A DNA stretch of 41,782 bases from the NCBI GenBank assembly GCA_945867755.1, contig CAMBJN010000001.1:1-41782 (forward strand), given 5' to 3'. Positions 40,737 to 41,782 of this stretch are shown here, piece after piece. The notes beneath the pieces are model-generated. The model worked only from the letters and a program-made list of their open reading frames with translations. It ran no database searches and was not told the origin of the DNA. Every line of letters starts with the position of its first letter. The first letter of the stretch is position 1. The DNA is from Polynucleobacter meluiroseus. GTDB taxonomy: Bacteria; Pseudomonadota; Gammaproteobacteria; Burkholderiales; Burkholderiaceae. Position numbers and translations under genes: made by a program.

Positions 40737-40752
40737 TGTGAGCTCTTCCTAA

Positions 40753-41118
40753 TTATTTCTTAAGTGCAATACCGGCCTTACGAGGGCCTTTGCGTGTACG
40801 AGCATTGGTACGTGTGCGTTGACCGCGCATTGGCAAGCCTTTGCGATGACGCAGACCACGGTAGCAACCCAAATCCATTAGGCGCTTGATGTTCATTGTC
40901 ACTTCACGACGCAAGTCACCTTCAACAGTGAACCTGCCTACCTCTTCACGAAGTTTTTCTAAATCAGCATCGTTTAGATCTTTAACTTTTTTGTCGATTG
41001 CAACACCAGAAGCATCACAAATCTTGCGAGCCAATGAGTTGCCAATACCAAAAATAGCCGTTAGACCAATAACGGTGTGTTGATGATTTGGGATGTTTAC
41101 CCCTGCGATACGTGCCAT
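40753..41118 (-). CDS. rpsM: 30S ribosomal protein S13
   Basis: S13 contacts the large subunit and tRNA from the head of the small subunit. The 121-residue product begins MARIAGVNIPNHQHTVIGLT and includes FGIGNSLARKIC, the EVGRFTVEGDLRREV helix-turn-helix region, GCYRGLRHRKGLPMRGQ and the basic tail RTNARTRKGPRK. The start has AGAGGAA upstream. It follows rpmJ by 32 bases. Confidence 0.99.
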   Translation of the reverse strand: MARIAGVNIPNHQHTVIGLTAIFGIGNSLARKICDASGVAIDKKVKDLNDADLEKLREEVGRFTVEGDLRREVTMNIKRLMDLGCYRGLRHRKGLPMRGQRTRTNARTRKGPRKAGIALKK

Positions 41119-41150
41119 GTAACGTTCCTCTTTTTTGAGACGGCTTCTTA

Positions 41151-41267
41151 TTAACCCTGACGCTGCTTGTGACGAGCATCTGATGAACAGATCACTCGGA
41201 CCACGCGCTTGCGTTTAACAATCTTGCAGTTGCGGCAGATACACTTTACAGATGCCAAAACTTTCAT
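41151..41267 (-). CDS. rpmJ: 50S ribosomal protein L36
   Basis: A 38-residue frame reads MKVLASVKCICRNCKIVKRK and ends HKQRQG. It keeps the zinc-binding set C11, C14, C27 and H33, so it is the C+ form of L36; an extra Cys occurs at position 9. The start has GAGG upstream. It lies between infA and rpsM, as in other spc/alpha operon junctions. It is easily missed because of its size. Confidence 0.97.
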   Translation of the reverse strand: MKVLASVKCICRNCKIVKRKRVVRVICSSDARHKQRQG

Positions 41268-41294
41268 AATTAACCTCTTCTATACAATTAGTTA

Positions 41295-41513
41295 CTACTT
41301 CGCGCGAAACACAATTCGCGCTTTTGACAAGTCGTATGGAGTAAGCTCCACCGTCACTTTGTCGCCAGGAAGAATGCGGATATAGTGCATTCGCATTTTT
41401 CCTGAGATATGTCCCAACACCACATGTCCGTTTTCTAACTTCACACGAAACATGGCATTAGGCAAGTTTTCAACAATCTCGCCAGCCATTTGTATGACAT
41501 CATCTTTTGCCAT
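41295..41513 (-). CDS. infA: Translation initiation factor IF-1
   Basis: IF-1 binds the ribosomal A site during initiation. The 72 residues (MAKDDVIQMAGEIVENLPNA, then VVLGHISGKMRMHYIRILPGDKV and ELTPYDLSKARI) are the single OB-fold. Only 5 bases separate it from the secY stop and no ribosome site is visible, so translation is probably coupled to secY. Between secY and rpmJ is its usual place in betaproteobacteria. Confidence 0.98.
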   Translation of the reverse strand: MAKDDVIQMAGEIVENLPNAMFRVKLENGHVVLGHISGKMRMHYIRILPGDKVTVELTPYDLSKARIVFRAK

Positions 41514-41518
41514 ACAGC

Positions 41519-41782
41519 TTACGAGTTACCCATTTTGAAGTTAGCCTTCTTCAATAGTGAATCATATTGTTGCTGCATCATGTATGACTGAACTTGGGCC
41601 ATGAAGTCCATTGAAACTACCACGATGATTAGAAGTGATGTTCCACCGAAGTAAAACGGCACATTCCAACGTAACACCAAAAACTCTGGCAATAAACAAA
41701 CCAAAACCATGTAAGCAGCACCGATCAATGTCAAGCGCGTCAAAATCTTATCAACGTAACGGGCTGTTTGATCGCCAGGACG
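41519..41782 (-). CDS. secY: Preprotein translocase subunit SecY, C-terminal part
   Basis: SecY is the channel of the Sec translocon. Only the last 87 codons are in the window; the gene runs off the right edge. The visible part reads RPGDQTARYVDKILTRLTLIGAAY, the periplasmic/cytosolic loop before the ninth span. It then has WNVPFYFGGTSLLIIVVVSMDFMAQVQSYMMQQQYDSLL with the last span, and the cytosolic tail KKANFKMGNS. The frame is open to the edge, so it is truncated by the window and not broken. Confidence 0.96.
   Translation of the reverse strand, partial: RPGDQTARYVDKILTRLTLIGAAYMVLVCLLPEFLVLRWNVPFYFGGTSLLIIVVVSMDFMAQVQSYMMQQQYDSLLKKANFKMGNS

Noticed and set aside
1..41782. CRISPR array, tRNA/rRNA genes, prophage or integrative element
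   Set aside because: No regularly spaced repeats, cloverleaf or rRNA sequences, integrase or phage genes were recognised on either strand; gene order is largely conserved housekeeping.

Overview
The window is a gene-dense, mostly leftward-coded piece of a betaproteobacterial chromosome. By eye the G+C content is in the mid-40s percent. Gene content and order match the order Burkholderiales: mlaFEDACB next to ibaG-murA-hisGD, System II cytochrome c assembly (resB-ccsB) next to a dihaem cytochrome c4, the short HisG form, and cyaY-lptM-lysA beside ponA. The low G+C and compactness point to a small freshwater Burkholderiaceae such as Polynucleobacter. That assignment is inference, because no rRNA gene is present.

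Layout. (1) 1-7235: histidine biosynthesis, split into three transcription units. hisB-H-A-F-I runs leftward, hisC is inverted and runs rightward, and hisG-D runs leftward and ends at a strong hairpin terminator. A two-gene cassette sits between hisC and hisD: a DUF1640-like coiled-coil membrane protein and an abutting 57-residue membrane protein. (2) 7243-14232: murA, ibaG, a two-gene ABC-2 exporter and the complete Mla phospholipid transport set (mlaB, C, A, D, E, F), with many 4-base start/stop overlaps. (3) 14305-20546: glutamate synthase gltD and gltB, with a structured gltB leader. (4) 20571-24207: REP-like hairpins, a REP-associated tyrosine transposase abutting dgt, then aroB and aroK. 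(5) 24218-25875: a shrunken type IV pilus remnant, consisting of a 360-residue secretin without an N1 domain and a 192-residue membrane-anchored PilP-like protein, with no pilM, pilN or pilO. (6) 26015-30200: ponA, cyaY, the small lipoprotein lptM, and lysA. (7) 30274-34377: ccsB, resB and cytochrome c4. (8) 34488-38149: engB, hemB, dsbD and cutA. (9) 38214-41782: rplQ, rpoA, rpsD, rpsK, rpsM, rpmJ, infA and the 3' end of secY.

Most of the window is housekeeping. The functional themes are amino-acid synthesis (His, Glu, Lys, aromatic), envelope construction (peptidoglycan and outer-membrane lipid asymmetry), haem and cytochrome c maturation, and the translation apparatus. The least conventional parts are the minimal secretin pair with its hairpin-packed divergent spacer to ponA, the DUF1640-type gene pair inserted where the his cluster was rearranged, and the transposase attached directly to dgt. 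I saw no CRISPR array, prophage, integrase, tRNA or rRNA. No gene-free stretch exceeds 300 bases; the longest is about 224 bases, upstream of gltB.
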